Below are positions 1-9,745 of a DNA stretch of 31,707 nucleotides, piece by piece (position 1 is the first letter of the stretch; each line of letters starts with the position of its first letter). The stretch spans positions 1 to 31,707 of the forward strand of contig JBFYTF010000095.1 of NCBI GenBank assembly GCA_041300865.1, given 5' to 3'. The notes beneath the pieces are model-generated. The model saw only the letters and a list, made by a program, of their open reading frames with translations, was not told the DNA's origin and made no database searches. Source of the stretch: JAAYZQ01 sp041300865. Its GTDB lineage: Bacteria > Chloroflexota > Anaerolineae > JAAYZQ01. The position numbers were made by a program, and so were the translations under genes.

Positions 1-1
1 C

Positions 2-787
2 ATCACCAGCGTCCACGAGCCCTGCCCGGCCGACGTCTCGGCCGGGACCCTCAAGGCGCGCAACTGGCTCGTCTCCGCTCTGGACGAGGAGGACAGGCAG
101 CGAGGGGTGGCCGCCATCAAGCGCAGTGTCGACCTGGCCCACGAGCTGGGAGCCGGTGCCGTCATCGTCCATCCCGGCCGCGTCGATATTGACCCCAAGC
201 TCGAGTTCCACTTGCTGACGCTCTACCGCCAGGGCAAGGCCGGCACCTCCGAGTACATCGCGGCGCGCGAGCGGCTGCGGGCGGCCCGGGCGGCTCAGGC
301 CGGGGCCAACATGCGTTCGGTCCGCCGCAGCCTCCTGGAGCTGGCAGAGTACGCCGTGGCGCGCGGTGTGTGCCTGGGCCTGGAAAATCGCTACCACTTT
401 TTCGAGATCCCCGTGCCCGATGAGGTCGACGAGCTGCTGCACCTGGGCTGCGGCGACACCATCGGCTACTGGCACGACGTCGGGCATGCCGTGGTGCTCG
501 AAAACCTCGGCTTTGGCAGCCACGAAGAATGGCTGCGGCGCTTTGCCGGGCAGATGGTGGGCATCCACCTCCACGACGTGGTGGGCATAGACGACCACCG
601 GGCGGCCGACCAGGACGGGGTTGATTGGAGCCTGGTGGCCCGCTACTTGCCGCCTGGCGCCCTGCGCACCTGCGAGTTTCAGCCCTCGAACCCACCCGAG
701 GAGGTCCGGGCCGCCCTCGAGCGGCTGCGGCTCACCCTGCAGAGCACCGGCCCGACCCCTGCGGCCGGCGCGGGCGAGAGGGAGTAG
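2..787 (+). CDS. Sugar phosphate isomerase/epimerase family protein (5' truncated)
   Basis: The gene enters from outside the window and reads open from base 2 to TAG at 785-787, about 261 residues visible. It looks like a xylose-isomerase-like TIM barrel (AP endonuclease 2 family), which isomerises or epimerises sugars or sugar acids using a divalent metal. Visible metal-site motifs come in barrel order: a Glu in LGLENRYHF, Asp and His in YWHDVGHA, a His-rich GIHLHDVVG, and a Glu in CEFQPSN near the end. A GTG at 107 is in frame, but the sequence before it (starting ITSVHEPCPADV) is clearly part of the barrel, so the real start lies upstream. The substrate cannot be read from the sequence. 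The phosphate transporter gene follows after 14 nt. Confidence 0.8.
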   Translation: MTSVHEPCPADVSAGTLKARNWLVSALDEEDRQRGVAAIKRSVDLAHELGAGAVIVHPGRVDIDPKLEFHLLTLYRQGKAGTSEYIAARERLRAARAAQAGANMRSVRRSLLELAEYAVARGVCLGLENRYHFFEIPVPDEVDELLHLGCGDTIGYWHDVGHAVVLENLGFGSHEEWLRRFAGQMVGIHLHDVVGIDDHRAADQDGVDWSLVARYLPPGALRTCEFQPSNPPEEVRAALERLRLTLQSTGPTPAAGAGERE

Positions 788-801
788 GGAGGAGATCGCG
801 C

Positions 802-1785
<984 letters not shown>

Positions 1786-1798
1786 GGAGAGATGAACC

Positions 1799-2425
1799 GT
1801 GGGGCTCAAAGAGTTCTTCAAACCAAAACCGGACAAGTTTCTGCAGTCGCTGACCGTCCAGGCCGGGATTACACTGCAGGGCATGAACGCCCTGGAAGCC
1901 TACATGAAAAGGGGCTCGGAAAAACACGCCGCAGCCGTGGCCCAGGCCGAAAAGGACGCGGACGAGGTGCGGCGCATCCTCATCGACGACCTGAACCGCA
2001 CCTTTGTCACGCCCCTGGACCGTGAGGACATCTTTGCCCTGTCGCGCGCCATCGACGACGTGATGGACTATGCCTACTCGACCGTGGAAGAGATGGTCAT
2101 CCTCGAGGTCGAGCCCAACGATTTCCTGCGCCGCATGGTCTCCCTCCTCCAGGACGCCGCCACCGAGATCCACATGGCCATGCAGCGCCTCAAGGAAAAC
2201 CCGGGCGTCGCCGTGGAGCACGCCACGGCGGCCAAGGCCCTGGAAAACCGGGTGGAACGGGTCTACCGCGAGGCCATCGCCGCCCTGTTTGCCGACGTGC
2301 AGGACGTGCACCAGGTGACGAGCATGCTCAAGCTGCGCGAGATCTACCGCCACCTGAGCAACTGTGCCGACCGGGGGGACGAAGCGGCCAACATCATCCA
2401 CGACATCGTCGTCAAGACCACCTGA
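1799..2425 (+). CDS. DUF47 family PhoU-like protein, PiT partner
   Basis: A 208-residue, almost entirely helical protein of the DUF47/TIGR00153 family, which is PhoU-like and commonly encoded next to PiT transporters. It probably modulates phosphate uptake by the preceding gene; this role is inferred from family and position. Visible family features are the charged N-terminal segment GLKEFFKPKPDKF, the helix with DREDIFALSRAIDDVMDYA, and the C-terminal YRHLSNCADRGDEAANIIHDI. The GTG start at 1799 has AGGGAGAG at 1784-1791 with 7 nt spacing. An ATG at 1792 is out of frame. No separate promoter is seen, so it should be co-transcribed with the transporter. Confidence 0.9.
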   Translation: MGLKEFFKPKPDKFLQSLTVQAGITLQGMNALEAYMKRGSEKHAAAVAQAEKDADEVRRILIDDLNRTFVTPLDREDIFALSRAIDDVMDYAYSTVEEMVILEVEPNDFLRRMVSLLQDAATEIHMAMQRLKENPGVAVEHATAAKALENRVERVYREAIAALFADVQDVHQVTSMLKLREIYRHLSNCADRGDEAANIIHDIVVKTT

Positions 2426-2444
2426 GCCCATGACCTTTGACCCA

Positions 2445-2473
2445 TTGACAGCCGGCCTGCGGGCGGCTACAAT
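2445..2473 (+). promoter_or_regulatory. Sigma-70-type promoter for GNAT gene
   Basis: TTGACA at 2445-2450, a 17-nt spacer, and TACAAT at 2468-2473. The -35 is a perfect consensus and the -10 has five of six matches. Transcription should begin near 2480, leaving about 68 nt of leader before ATG 2548. Confidence 0.85.
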
Positions 2474-2547
2474 CTGTCAATGGGGACGGCCACGCCCGTC
2501 GTTTTTCGCCCTTGGCTATGCATCCCCAGCGCCTGGAGGAGAGAGAC

Positions 2548-2991
2548 ATGGACAGCGATCTGCGGATTCGGCAGGCAGGCCCAGGCGACGAGCCGGACAT
2601 CGTCGCCCTGATACGCGAGCTGGCGGCCGAGGGGGACTATGCCACGCCCCTCACCCACGACGGTGCCCGAGCCTACCTGCAGGCGCCGGGATGCGAGGCC
2701 CTGTTGGCCGAGAAAGAGGGCCGGGTGAGCGGCCTTCTAACGTATACCGTCCGGCCCAATCTCTTTCATGCCGGCGATACGGCCCTCATCGAAGAGCTGG
2801 TGGTGTACGAGGCCGACCGCGGCCGCGGGGTGGGCCACGCCCTCGTTGAGGCCTTTCTCCAGAACGCGAGCGCCCGGGGCTGGGTCGAGGTTGCGGTCGC
2901 GACCCTTTTTGACAACGAGGGAGCCAAGCGGTTCTACCGCGCCCACGGCTTTGAGGACGAGGCGCTGTTCCTGGAGAGGCACCTGGTATGA
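2548..2991 (+). CDS. GNAT family N-acetyltransferase
   Basis: A 147-residue GCN5-related N-acetyltransferase that would transfer an acetyl group from acetyl-CoA to an amine of unknown identity. The acetyl-CoA pyrophosphate loop of motif A is visible as EADRGRGVGHALVEAF, after the beta-4 strand ALIEELVVY. Motif B (FDNEGAKRFYRAHGFED) with its usual Tyr follows near the C-terminus. The start is ATG 2548, preceded by GGAGGAG (2535-2541) with 6 nt spacing; a TTG further upstream at 2512 has no such site. It has its own consensus promoter. Its TGA overlaps the ATG of the next gene (ATGA, 2988-2991), so the two are translationally coupled. Confidence 0.9.
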   Translation: MDSDLRIRQAGPGDEPDIVALIRELAAEGDYATPLTHDGARAYLQAPGCEALLAEKEGRVSGLLTYTVRPNLFHAGDTALIEELVVYEADRGRGVGHALVEAFLQNASARGWVEVAVATLFDNEGAKRFYRAHGFEDEALFLERHLV

Positions 2992-4136
2992 GCAGTGCCG
3001 CCGCCGTCGTCGAGGCGGCTCCGGCCTATGTCTTGAGCTATCCCCGGCGCGTGCGTCTGGCACGCACGGCCGTCACCGTGGTGTTGACCGTCAGCGCCGT
3101 TGCCACCTGGATCCTGGCCTGGATGCGCTTTGCCGGCCCGGCGGTCGAGGTTCTCCTGACCAGCACGGCCGACTTTGACCCGGTAATGCGCCTCCTGGGC
3201 GAGACGCTCGCCCGCCAGCCCCTGCGGCCCTTCCTGGCCGCCAACCTCGGCCTGCTCCTGACCGCTTGGGCAGTGACCATCGCCGCCGACCTGTTGCCCG
3301 ACCTGTCCCTCGCCGGCGACGGGCTGCTGGTCCGCCGGCTGCGTGGCTGGAAGCTGGTACCCTGGAGCTCGCTGCGGGCCGTGCGGGCCATGCACCTGGG
3401 GGATGAGCGCTACCTGGTCCTCGTGCAGGGCCGCTGGACGCGCCTCGCAGCCGGGCCGCGCCTGGCGAGCTTGCTCCTCGGTGCTGGGGCGGCGCCCGGC
3501 GTCCTCCTCACCTCGGCCATCCGCGACTTTATGCCGTTCATGGAGACCCTCTACCGCGAGGTCAAGGCCCACGCCGCAGAGCCGGTCTTTGATGACGACT
3601 TTCACTCGCTGCCCGCGGCCCTCATCGTCGACTCGGGCGCGGCGCTTGACTCGCTGGTCGAGCAGGCCCGGCAGGAGACGTGGCCCTTGAGCCTGTCTGC
3701 CCAGGCCATGGCTGCGGTGCCGGCGGGGCTGGCCGGCGTCCAGGCCGTTATCCTGCTGCTGTGGGGTGGCGCCTGGTGGAAGCTCCTGGCCCTGGCCGGG
3801 CTGTGCGGCCTGGAATGGCTCATGGGCGCTTTGTACCTCTATGCCCTGGCCGAGCTCTTCCAGGGCCGGGTCGATCTCCGCGAGGCGGCGCGCCTCTATC
3901 CCCTGGCCCAGGTCCCCCGAGCGCTCCTCGCCCTGCCGATGGCCATGCTCGTCGCCGCGGGGCTGGGCTTCCCGGCGACTGCCGTGGGGATGGCTGCCGT
4001 TGTCTGGGCCGTGGTCCTGACGGCGCTCCTTGTCCAGCGCCTCTACCAGCTCAAGTCGGTGCTGCCCGCCGTCCCCGGTGCCCTGCTCCAGGCCTTCTAT
4101 CAGTTCCTCCTATTGGCGATCGTCTTTAGCTCCTGA
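2988..4136 (+). CDS. Polytopic membrane protein with PH-like segment, function unknown
   Basis: A 382-residue membrane protein I do not recognise as a named family. After about 25 residues come two hydrophobic spans (roughly 26-47 and 84-104). Then comes a soluble region of about 130 residues whose start (GDGLLVRRLRGWKLVPWSSL) reads like a bacterial PH domain: a beta-strand, 'W..VPW..L', then strands ending YLVLVQGR. Four or more hydrophobic spans fill residues 240-380. The start ATG overlaps the preceding GNAT stop, so the two are coupled. The shared operon hints at a common role, but nothing in the sequence says which. Confidence 0.8.
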   Translation: MSSAAAVVEAAPAYVLSYPRRVRLARTAVTVVLTVSAVATWILAWMRFAGPAVEVLLTSTADFDPVMRLLGETLARQPLRPFLAANLGLLLTAWAVTIAADLLPDLSLAGDGLLVRRLRGWKLVPWSSLRAVRAMHLGDERYLVLVQGRWTRLAAGPRLASLLLGAGAAPGVLLTSAIRDFMPFMETLYREVKAHAAEPVFDDDFHSLPAALIVDSGAALDSLVEQARQETWPLSLSAQAMAAVPAGLAGVQAVILLLWGGAWWKLLALAGLCGLEWLMGALYLYALAELFQGRVDLREAARLYPLAQVPRALLALPMAMLVAAGLGFPATAVGMAAVVWAVVLTALLVQRLYQLKSVLPAVPGALLQAFYQFLLLAIVFSS

Positions 4137-4207
4137 ACCCCCAATTGTGGCGCCCACGAGGCAGCCCGCCGCAGATCCCAGGTCGCATGTTGTGCCGCCG
4201 CCCGGAC

Positions 4208-4236
4208 TTTATCTCTCGCGCTTTTTGCAGTATAAT
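4208..4236 (+). promoter_or_regulatory. Putative promoter for peptidase gene
   Basis: A perfect -10 TATAAT lies at 4231-4236. The best -35 at 17 nt spacing is TTTATC (4208-4213), which is weak. It sits in the only intergenic gap before the peptidase gene and predicts a start near 4243. Confidence 0.5.
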
Positions 4237-4258
4237 GCCCGGGCCAATCTCACGACGA

Positions 4259-4280
4259 TGCCGGCCCTCACCGGCCGGCA
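4259..4280 (+). promoter_or_regulatory. 5'UTR hairpin next to the ribosome-binding site
   Basis: A perfect 8-bp stem, TGCCGGCC (4259-4266) with GGCCGGCA (4273-4280), and a 6-nt loop. It ends exactly where the Shine-Dalgarno GAGGGGG (4281-4287) begins, downstream of the predicted transcription start. It could affect ribosome access to the peptidase mRNA. Confidence 0.55.
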
Positions 4281-4290
4281 GAGGGGGCCT

Positions 4291-6342
4291 ATGAACCTTT
4301 ACCGCCAGACCCTGGCCGCTATCTGGGAGGCTGTTTCCGGCGAGGCGGCTCTGCAGACCGTCATTGACCTCAGCCGTTTCCACCGCATCCAGGCCAGCCC
4401 CGGCTACCGGCGCGCCGCCCAATGGCTGCACCGCAGCTTGCTGCGCACCGGGCTCCAGGCCGAGATCCTCTCCTACCCGGCCGAGGAGCAGGTGCGCTTC
4501 TGGGGCTGGCCCAGCTTCCAGGAGTGGGACTGCAGCGAGGCCACGCTGCACCTCGTCAGCCCGGCGTCCGAGGCCATGCTCCTGGCCGACTATCGCGCCT
4601 GTCCCCTGTCTCTCATTCAGCGCAGCACCTCCTTCGACGGCGAGGCCGAGGTCGTGGTCGTCGAAGGAGCCCGCAACGGCGAGGACGAGGCCGACTACGC
4701 GGGACTTGACCTCGCCGGCAAGGTGGTCCTCACCCGGGGCGACGTCGGGCGCGTGCGCGAGCTGGCCGTGGAGCGGCGTGGCGCCGCCGGCATTCTCTTT
4801 GACGGGATGCGCATTGTGCCGCCCGCGCGCCTCGAAGGCGACCTGGCCGACGCCCGGCAGTACACGGCCTTCTGGTCTCAGCCCGGCGTGGCCCGCACCT
4901 TTGGCTTTGTCCTCACCCCCCGGCAGGGGCAGGCGCTGCGCCGGCTCCTGAAAAAGGGAGAAAAGGTCCGGGTCCGCGCCCGGGTGCTGGCCGAGGAGTA
5001 TGACGGCAGCCTAGAGGTTTTCTCGGCGACAATTCCGGGCACCTCCGAGCAGGCGCGGGAGATCCTGGTCGTCGCCCATTTGTGCCACCCGCAGCCGTCG
5101 GCCAATGACAACGCCTCGGGCGCTGCTGCCGCCCTGGAGGCGGCCCATGCTCTCTATAACCTCGTCGTATCGGGCACGCTGCCGCGGCCGCGGCACACCA
5201 TGCGCTTTCTGTGGATGCCCGAGATGACGGGCACCATGGCCTACCTGTTTGGCCGGGAAGCCGAGCTGGGCCAGATGCTGGCCGGCCTGAACCTGGACAT
5301 GGTCGGCGAAGACCAGGATCAGACGGGCAGTTCCTGGCTCATCGAGCGCCCGCCCGACGCCGCGGCTTCCTTTGCCCCCGAGCTGCTGGCCTGCCTGCGT
5401 GACCTGTTCCTCGACGTCAAGGGCTGGCCCGGCGTGTCACGCAGCCACACCGGGATCGGGGGCTATCCCCTCTACCGTCAGGCCGAGGTGCCCTTTTCCG
5501 GGGGCAGCGACCACTACATCCTGTCTGATCCCACCGTTGGCGTGCCGACGCCCATGCTCATCCAGTGGCCTGACCGTTTCTACCACACCAGCGCCGACAC
5601 GCCGGAGCGGACCGATCCGCGCAGCCTGGCCCGTGCCGCCGCACTGGCGGCCGCCTATGCCTACTGGTTGGCCGGCGCCGGCGAGCAGGAGGTTAGCAGC
5701 CTTGGCTTCCAGATGGTCGCCCGCTTCAAGACACGCCTTGTCGAGGCGGCCCGGGCGGCAGCGGCCGAGATCCTGGGGCTAAGCGACGGTGACTCCCTGG
5801 CGGCCGGCCTGGCCGCCCTGGACCGCCGCCTGGCCTACCTCCTGGACCGGCAGAGGGCCGCCCTGGCCGGCCTGGAGTCCCTCGCGCCCGTGCTCTGCCT
5901 CGTGGAAGAGCTCCAGGACCAGGTGCAGGAGGTGGCCCGCCAGGAGCTGGCCTGGGTGCGGCAGGCGGCCGGGCTGCGGGCCGTCCAGCTTGGCCTGCCC
6001 GGGCTGCCGCAGGCCGCACCCCGCAGCCTCGATGCCGGCGAGGAGGAGGCGGCCCACCTCTGCCCCGCGCGCCTGGTCCGTGGCCCGGTGCCCCTGCACT
6101 CGTACGGGACCACACTGCCGGCCGCGGACTGGGAGGCCTGGACGCAGCGGCTGGCAGCCGCTGCTGACAGCCCGCACCACACGCTGACGTCGCTGGCCCT
6201 CTATTGGGCCAACGGCAGCCGCTCGGTCCTGGACATCGCCGATCTCGTCGAGATGGAGGCCGGCGTTCGCGACACGGGCCTGTTGCTCCACTATTTCCGG
6301 CTCCTGGAAAAGCTCGGCTTCCTGGAGCTACACGCCTGCTAG
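4291..6342 (+). CDS. M28-type (DUF4910-like) zinc aminopeptidase with C-terminal helical/winged-helix region
   Basis: A 683-residue protein with an aminopeptidase fold that should remove N-terminal residues from peptides using two zinc ions. Metal-site motifs appear in M28 order: AHLCHP near residue 262, the ANDNASG stretch, the Glu of WMPEMTGT, NLDMVGED, and YHTSADTP. Residues of about 90-210 look like an inserted PA-type domain (DLAGKVVLTRGDVGRV). The last 50 residues (SVLDIADLVEME to LLEKLGFLEL) read like a winged helix, as in DUF4910 proteins. ATG 4291 is chosen for GAGGGGG at 4281-4287; the frame is open upstream but lies before the promoter. No signal peptide is seen, so it is probably cytoplasmic. 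galE follows after 10 nt. Confidence 0.82.
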   Translation: MNLYRQTLAAIWEAVSGEAALQTVIDLSRFHRIQASPGYRRAAQWLHRSLLRTGLQAEILSYPAEEQVRFWGWPSFQEWDCSEATLHLVSPASEAMLLADYRACPLSLIQRSTSFDGEAEVVVVEGARNGEDEADYAGLDLAGKVVLTRGDVGRVRELAVERRGAAGILFDGMRIVPPARLEGDLADARQYTAFWSQPGVARTFGFVLTPRQGQALRRLLKKGEKVRVRARVLAEEYDGSLEVFSATIPGTSEQAREILVVAHLCHPQPSANDNASGAAAALEAAHALYNLVVSGTLPRPRHTMRFLWMPEMTGTMAYLFGREAELGQMLAGLNLDMVGEDQDQTGSSWLIERPPDAAASFAPELLACLRDLFLDVKGWPGVSRSHTGIGGYPLYRQAEVPFSGGSDHYILSDPTVGVPTPMLIQWPDRFYHTSADTPERTDPRSLARAAALAAAYAYWLAGAGEQEVSSLGFQMVARFKTRLVEAARAAAAEILGLSDGDSLAAGLAALDRRLAYLLDRQRAALAGLESLAPVLCLVEELQDQVQEVARQELAWVRQAAGLRAVQLGLPGLPQAAPRSLDAGEEEAAHLCPARLVRGPVPLHSYGTTLPAADWEAWTQRLAAAADSPHHTLTSLALYWANGSRSVLDIADLVEMEAGVRDTGLLLHYFRLLEKLGFLELHAC

Positions 6343-6352
6343 GAGGTAGACC

Positions 6353-7342
6353 GTGAGGATCTTGGTAACCGGTGGCGCCGGCTATATCGGCTCCGTAGTC
6401 GTAGAGGCGCTCGTCGCGCGCGGCGAGGACGTGACCGTGCTGGACAACCTCAGCCAGGGGCACCGCGGCGCGGTCCATCCCGCTGCCCGGCTCGTGCAGG
6501 GCGACCTGGCCAACCCAGAGGCTGCCAGGGACGTGCTGTCCGGCGGTTCCTTTGACGCCATCATGCACTTTGCCTCCAACACCCTCGTGGGCGAGTCGAT
6601 GCGCGAGCCCTTCAAGTACCTGGGTGACAACGTCAGCAACGGCCTGAACCTGCTGCGCGCTGCCGTGGACAACGGCGTCGGCCGCTTCATCCTGTCCTCC
6701 ACGGCCAACCTCTTTGACCGGCCGCGCCGCATGCCCATCGACGAGGCGGAAGACATTGTGCCCGGCAGCCCCTATGGCGAATCCAAGTTTATCATGGAGC
6801 GGCTGCTGTACTGGCTGGACCGCGTCCACGGGCTGCGCTATGCCAGCCTGCGCTACTTTAACGCCGCCGGAGCTACCGCCGAGCGCGGCGAGGAGCATGC
6901 GCCCGAGACGCATCTCATCCCCCTCGTGCTCCAGGTGGCCCTCGGCCAGCGGCAACAGGTCGAGATCTATGGCCAGGACTATCCGACCCCCGATGGCACC
7001 TGCGTCCGGGATTACATCCACGTCCTGGACCTGGCCGAAGCCCACATTTTGGCCCTGCAGGCTCTGGATCAAGGGAGCCGCACCTACAACCTGGGCAACG
7101 GCCAGGGCTACTCGGTGCGCGAGGTCATCGACACGGCCCGGCAGGTGACGGGCCATCCCATCCCCGCGGTCGTCGGGCCGCGGCGGCCGGGCGACCCACC
7201 CGTGCTTGTCGCCAGCTCCGACCGCATCCGCCGCGAGCTGGGCTGGCAGCCCCGTTACCCCGCCCTGCGCGATATCGTGCAGACGGCCTGGGACTGGCAC
7301 CGTACCCACCCGGCCGGCTATGCCGGGCAGCGAGCGGGCTGA
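6353..7342 (+). CDS. galE: UDP-glucose 4-epimerase
   Basis: A 329-residue short-chain dehydrogenase of the extended type, interconverting UDP-glucose and UDP-galactose (or the N-acetyl forms) to feed sugar-nucleotide pools. The NAD-binding GGAGYIGS is at residues 7-14. The catalytic Ser/Thr region is LSSTANLFDRP and the Tyr-Lys pair is in SPYGESKFIMERL. The 'GDPP' region and the terminal helix match the GalE family. The usual LRYFNAAGA is complete. The GTG start has AGGAGG (6341-6346), which overlaps the stop of the preceding gene. Two glycosyltransferase genes follow in the same direction, so the product probably supplies their donor sugars. Confidence 0.92.
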   Translation: MRILVTGGAGYIGSVVVEALVARGEDVTVLDNLSQGHRGAVHPAARLVQGDLANPEAARDVLSGGSFDAIMHFASNTLVGESMREPFKYLGDNVSNGLNLLRAAVDNGVGRFILSSTANLFDRPRRMPIDEAEDIVPGSPYGESKFIMERLLYWLDRVHGLRYASLRYFNAAGATAERGEEHAPETHLIPLVLQVALGQRQQVEIYGQDYPTPDGTCVRDYIHVLDLAEAHILALQALDQGSRTYNLGNGQGYSVREVIDTARQVTGHPIPAVVGPRRPGDPPVLVASSDRIRRELGWQPRYPALRDIVQTAWDWHRTHPAGYAGQRAG

Positions 7343-7382
7343 GGATGGCGCCACGGCGCGGGGCAGCTTGGAGGGGCGCGCG

Positions 7383-8555
7383 TTGAGGCTCGCCGTCAAC
7401 GCCTGGTTCCTGGAGCAGGCTGGGGCGGGCAGCGGCCAGTACTTGCAGGGCTTGCTGCGGGGCATGGCCGCTCTGCGTCGCGAGCAGGGCCTGCCCCACG
7501 TGCTCCTCGTGGTGCCACCCGGCACCGAGCGCCCGGAGCTGCCTGGCCTGGCGATCGAGTGGTGGACTCCGTCCGGCGCCTCGTGGCGGAGCAACGCCGG
7601 CAAGGTGGCCTTCGAGCAGGTCGTCTTTCCGCGCGCCTGCCGGCGCTGGGGGGCCGACGTGGCCCATGTGCCCTATTGGGGCTCGCCCTTGTGGCCTTCG
7701 GTGCCCACCCTGGTGACCGTCCACGATCTCATCCCCCTGCTGCTGCCTGCCTACCGTGGTGGCCTCCTGGTGCGCCTCTACACCCGGCTGGTGTCGGCCG
7801 CGGCCCGGCGCGCATCGCTGGTCCTCACCGATTCCCTGGCCTCCAAGGACGATATCGAAAGACATCTGCGCGTCCCGGCGGGCCGGGTGCGGGCCATCTA
7901 CCTGGCAGTCGACGAGCGGTTCAGGCCCGAGCCCGACCCCCAGGACGCCGCCGTGCGGCGGCACTACGGCCTGTCCGACCGCTATGTCCTCTACATGGGG
8001 CCCCACGACGTCCGCAAGAATGTGGCCGGCCTCCTGGAGGCCTTTCAGATCGTGGCCCAGGCGGATGCCGATGTCCAGCTCGTCGTCGGCGGCCGGCTGC
8101 CCGAGACCAGCGTGCCACCTCTCTTCGATCCGCGCCCGCTGGCCCACAGCTTGGGGCTCGACGACACGGTCATGTTCACCGGCTGGGTGGCCGAGGAGCA
8201 CAAGCCGGCTCTCTACCGCGGCGCGGCGTGCGCGGCCTTTCCCTCGCGCTACGAGGGCTTTGGCCTGCCCGTCCTGGAAGCCCTGGCCTGTGGCACGCCC
8301 CTGGTAGCCAGCGATGCCGCCTCGCTGCCCGAGCTGCTGGGTGACGCCGGCTTTGCTCTTGACCCCGACGACGTGCAGGGCATGGCCGGCGCCATGCTTG
8401 CCTGCCTGGTGGACGATGCCCTGGCCCATGAGCTGCGGCAGCGGGGGCTGCGGCAGGCAGCGCGCTTCCGGTGGCCCGAAACCGCCCGCCAGACCCTGGC
8501 AGCCTACCGCGAGGTGTCCGGCAGCCGGGGCCGCGAGGCAGCGGGGGAAGGCTAG
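7383..8555 (+). CDS. GT4 family glycosyltransferase
   Basis: A 390-residue glycosyltransferase of GT4 (GT-B fold), which transfers a sugar from a nucleotide donor with retention. It starts with LRLAVNAWFLEQAG and contains the N-domain segment VTVHDLIPLLLP. In the C-domain YVLYMGPHDVRKNV opens the donor-binding half, and the diagnostic EX7E motif is EGFGLPVLE followed by ALACGTPLVAS. It resembles MtfB-like mannosyltransferases. The frame is open far upstream into galE, so I place the start at TTG 7383, where GAGGGGC (7371-7377) precedes it and the first beta-strand begins. It belongs to the galE operon. Confidence 0.85.
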   Translation: MRLAVNAWFLEQAGAGSGQYLQGLLRGMAALRREQGLPHVLLVVPPGTERPELPGLAIEWWTPSGASWRSNAGKVAFEQVVFPRACRRWGADVAHVPYWGSPLWPSVPTLVTVHDLIPLLLPAYRGGLLVRLYTRLVSAAARRASLVLTDSLASKDDIERHLRVPAGRVRAIYLAVDERFRPEPDPQDAAVRRHYGLSDRYVLYMGPHDVRKNVAGLLEAFQIVAQADADVQLVVGGRLPETSVPPLFDPRPLAHSLGLDDTVMFTGWVAEEHKPALYRGAACAAFPSRYEGFGLPVLEALACGTPLVASDAASLPELLGDAGFALDPDDVQGMAGAMLACLVDDALAHELRQRGLRQAARFRWPETARQTLAAYREVSGSRGREAAGEG

Positions 8556-8559
8556 GCGC

Positions 8560-9663
8560 ATGCGCGTTGTGATGCTCTCCAAGGCCTGTGTCGTCGGCGC
8601 CTATCAGAAAAAGCTGGAAGAGCTGGCGGCCCTGCCCGGTCTGGAGCTGACGGCCGTGGTCCCGCCCGCCTGGCGCGACGAGCGCGGTGTGCTGGAGCTG
8701 GAGCGGCAGCACACCACCGGCTACGACCTGGTCGTTGAGCCCATGGCGTTCAACGGGCACTTTCACGCCCACTTTTATCCCGGCTTCGGCCGCCTTCTGC
8801 GCCGGGTGCGGCCCGACCTTGTTCACATCGACGAGGAACCCTACAACCTGGCCACGGCTCACGCCCTGTGGCAGGCGCGCCGGGTGGGCGCCCGCACCCT
8901 CTTTTTCTCCTGGCAGAACCTCCTGCGCCGCTATCCGCTGCCCTTCCGCCTCCTGGAGCGCTACGTCCTGGGCAACGCCGACGGCGCCATCGCCGGCAAC
9001 CACGAGGCCGCGCAGGTCTGGCGGCGCAAGGGCTACCGTGGACCCCTGGCCGTCATCCCTCAGTTCGGCGTGGACCCCGACCTCTACCTGCCCGAGCAGG
9101 ACCGGGGTCCCGGCCGCGGCTTTCTCATCGGCTACGTGGGCCGCCTGGTGGAGGAAAAGGGGGTGGACGTGCTGCTGGCCGCCCTCGCCTCGCTGCCCGG
9201 TACGTGGCGTGCTTGCATCCTGGGCAGCGGACCCCAGGGCCAGACGCTCCAGGACCAGGCGCGCCGCCTGGGGCTTTCCGGCCGGGTCACCTTTGAGGGC
9301 TGGATCGGCTCCGAAGGGATGCCGGCTTACTACCGCCAGTTGGACGTGCTGGTTTTGCCCTCTCGCACGCGGCCCAACTGGAAGGAGCAGTTCGGGCGGG
9401 TAGCCGTGGAGGCGATGGCCTGCGGGGTCCCGGTCGTCGGTTCCGACTCGGGCGAGATCCCTCACGTCCTGGGCGACGCCGGCCTGATCTTTGCCGAAGG
9501 CGACGCCGCGGCCCTGGCAGCGCACCTCGTCCGCCTCATGCAAGATTCTGCCCTGTGGGCCGAGCTCGCCCGCCGGGGCCGCCAACGGGTTCTGGAGCAC
9601 TATACTCAGAAGCGTGTCGCTGCTGCCACGTACGAGGTCTACCGGAGCATCGCCGCGCAGTAA
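8560..9663 (+). CDS. GT4 family glycosyltransferase
   Basis: A 367-residue GT4 glycosyltransferase. It begins with a typical first strand (MRVVMLSKACVVGAY). Its C-domain has IGYVGRLVEEKGVD for donor binding, GSGPQGQTL, and the EX7E motif in EQFGRVAVEAMACGVPVVGSD. A Gly-Glu-Ile-Pro stretch after it is common in the family. ATG 8560 lies 4 nt after the previous stop with GGGGGAAGG at 8542-8550. Together with galE and the preceding GT4 it forms a three-gene unit, probably for a surface glycan or glycolipid. The acceptor is unknown. Confidence 0.87.
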   Translation: MRVVMLSKACVVGAYQKKLEELAALPGLELTAVVPPAWRDERGVLELERQHTTGYDLVVEPMAFNGHFHAHFYPGFGRLLRRVRPDLVHIDEEPYNLATAHALWQARRVGARTLFFSWQNLLRRYPLPFRLLERYVLGNADGAIAGNHEAAQVWRRKGYRGPLAVIPQFGVDPDLYLPEQDRGPGRGFLIGYVGRLVEEKGVDVLLAALASLPGTWRACILGSGPQGQTLQDQARRLGLSGRVTFEGWIGSEGMPAYYRQLDVLVLPSRTRPNWKEQFGRVAVEAMACGVPVVGSDSGEIPHVLGDAGLIFAEGDAAALAAHLVRLMQDSALWAELARRGRQRVLEHYTQKRVAAATYEVYRSIAAQ

Positions 9664-9675
9664 CTAGGAATTTGT

Positions 9676-9704
9676 TTGGCATCCGGGGCGAGACGTGGTA
9701 TACT
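9676..9704 (+). promoter_or_regulatory. Extended -10 promoter for small membrane gene pair
   Basis: TTGGCA at 9676-9681, a 17-nt spacer, TGG immediately before TATACT at 9699-9704. The predicted start near 9711 rules out in-frame starts further upstream and supports GTG 9746 for the next gene. Confidence 0.85.
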
Positions 9705-9745
9705 TGGCTCCACGGGCGAGCAGTATGCTCCGAGGAGGTTTAACA

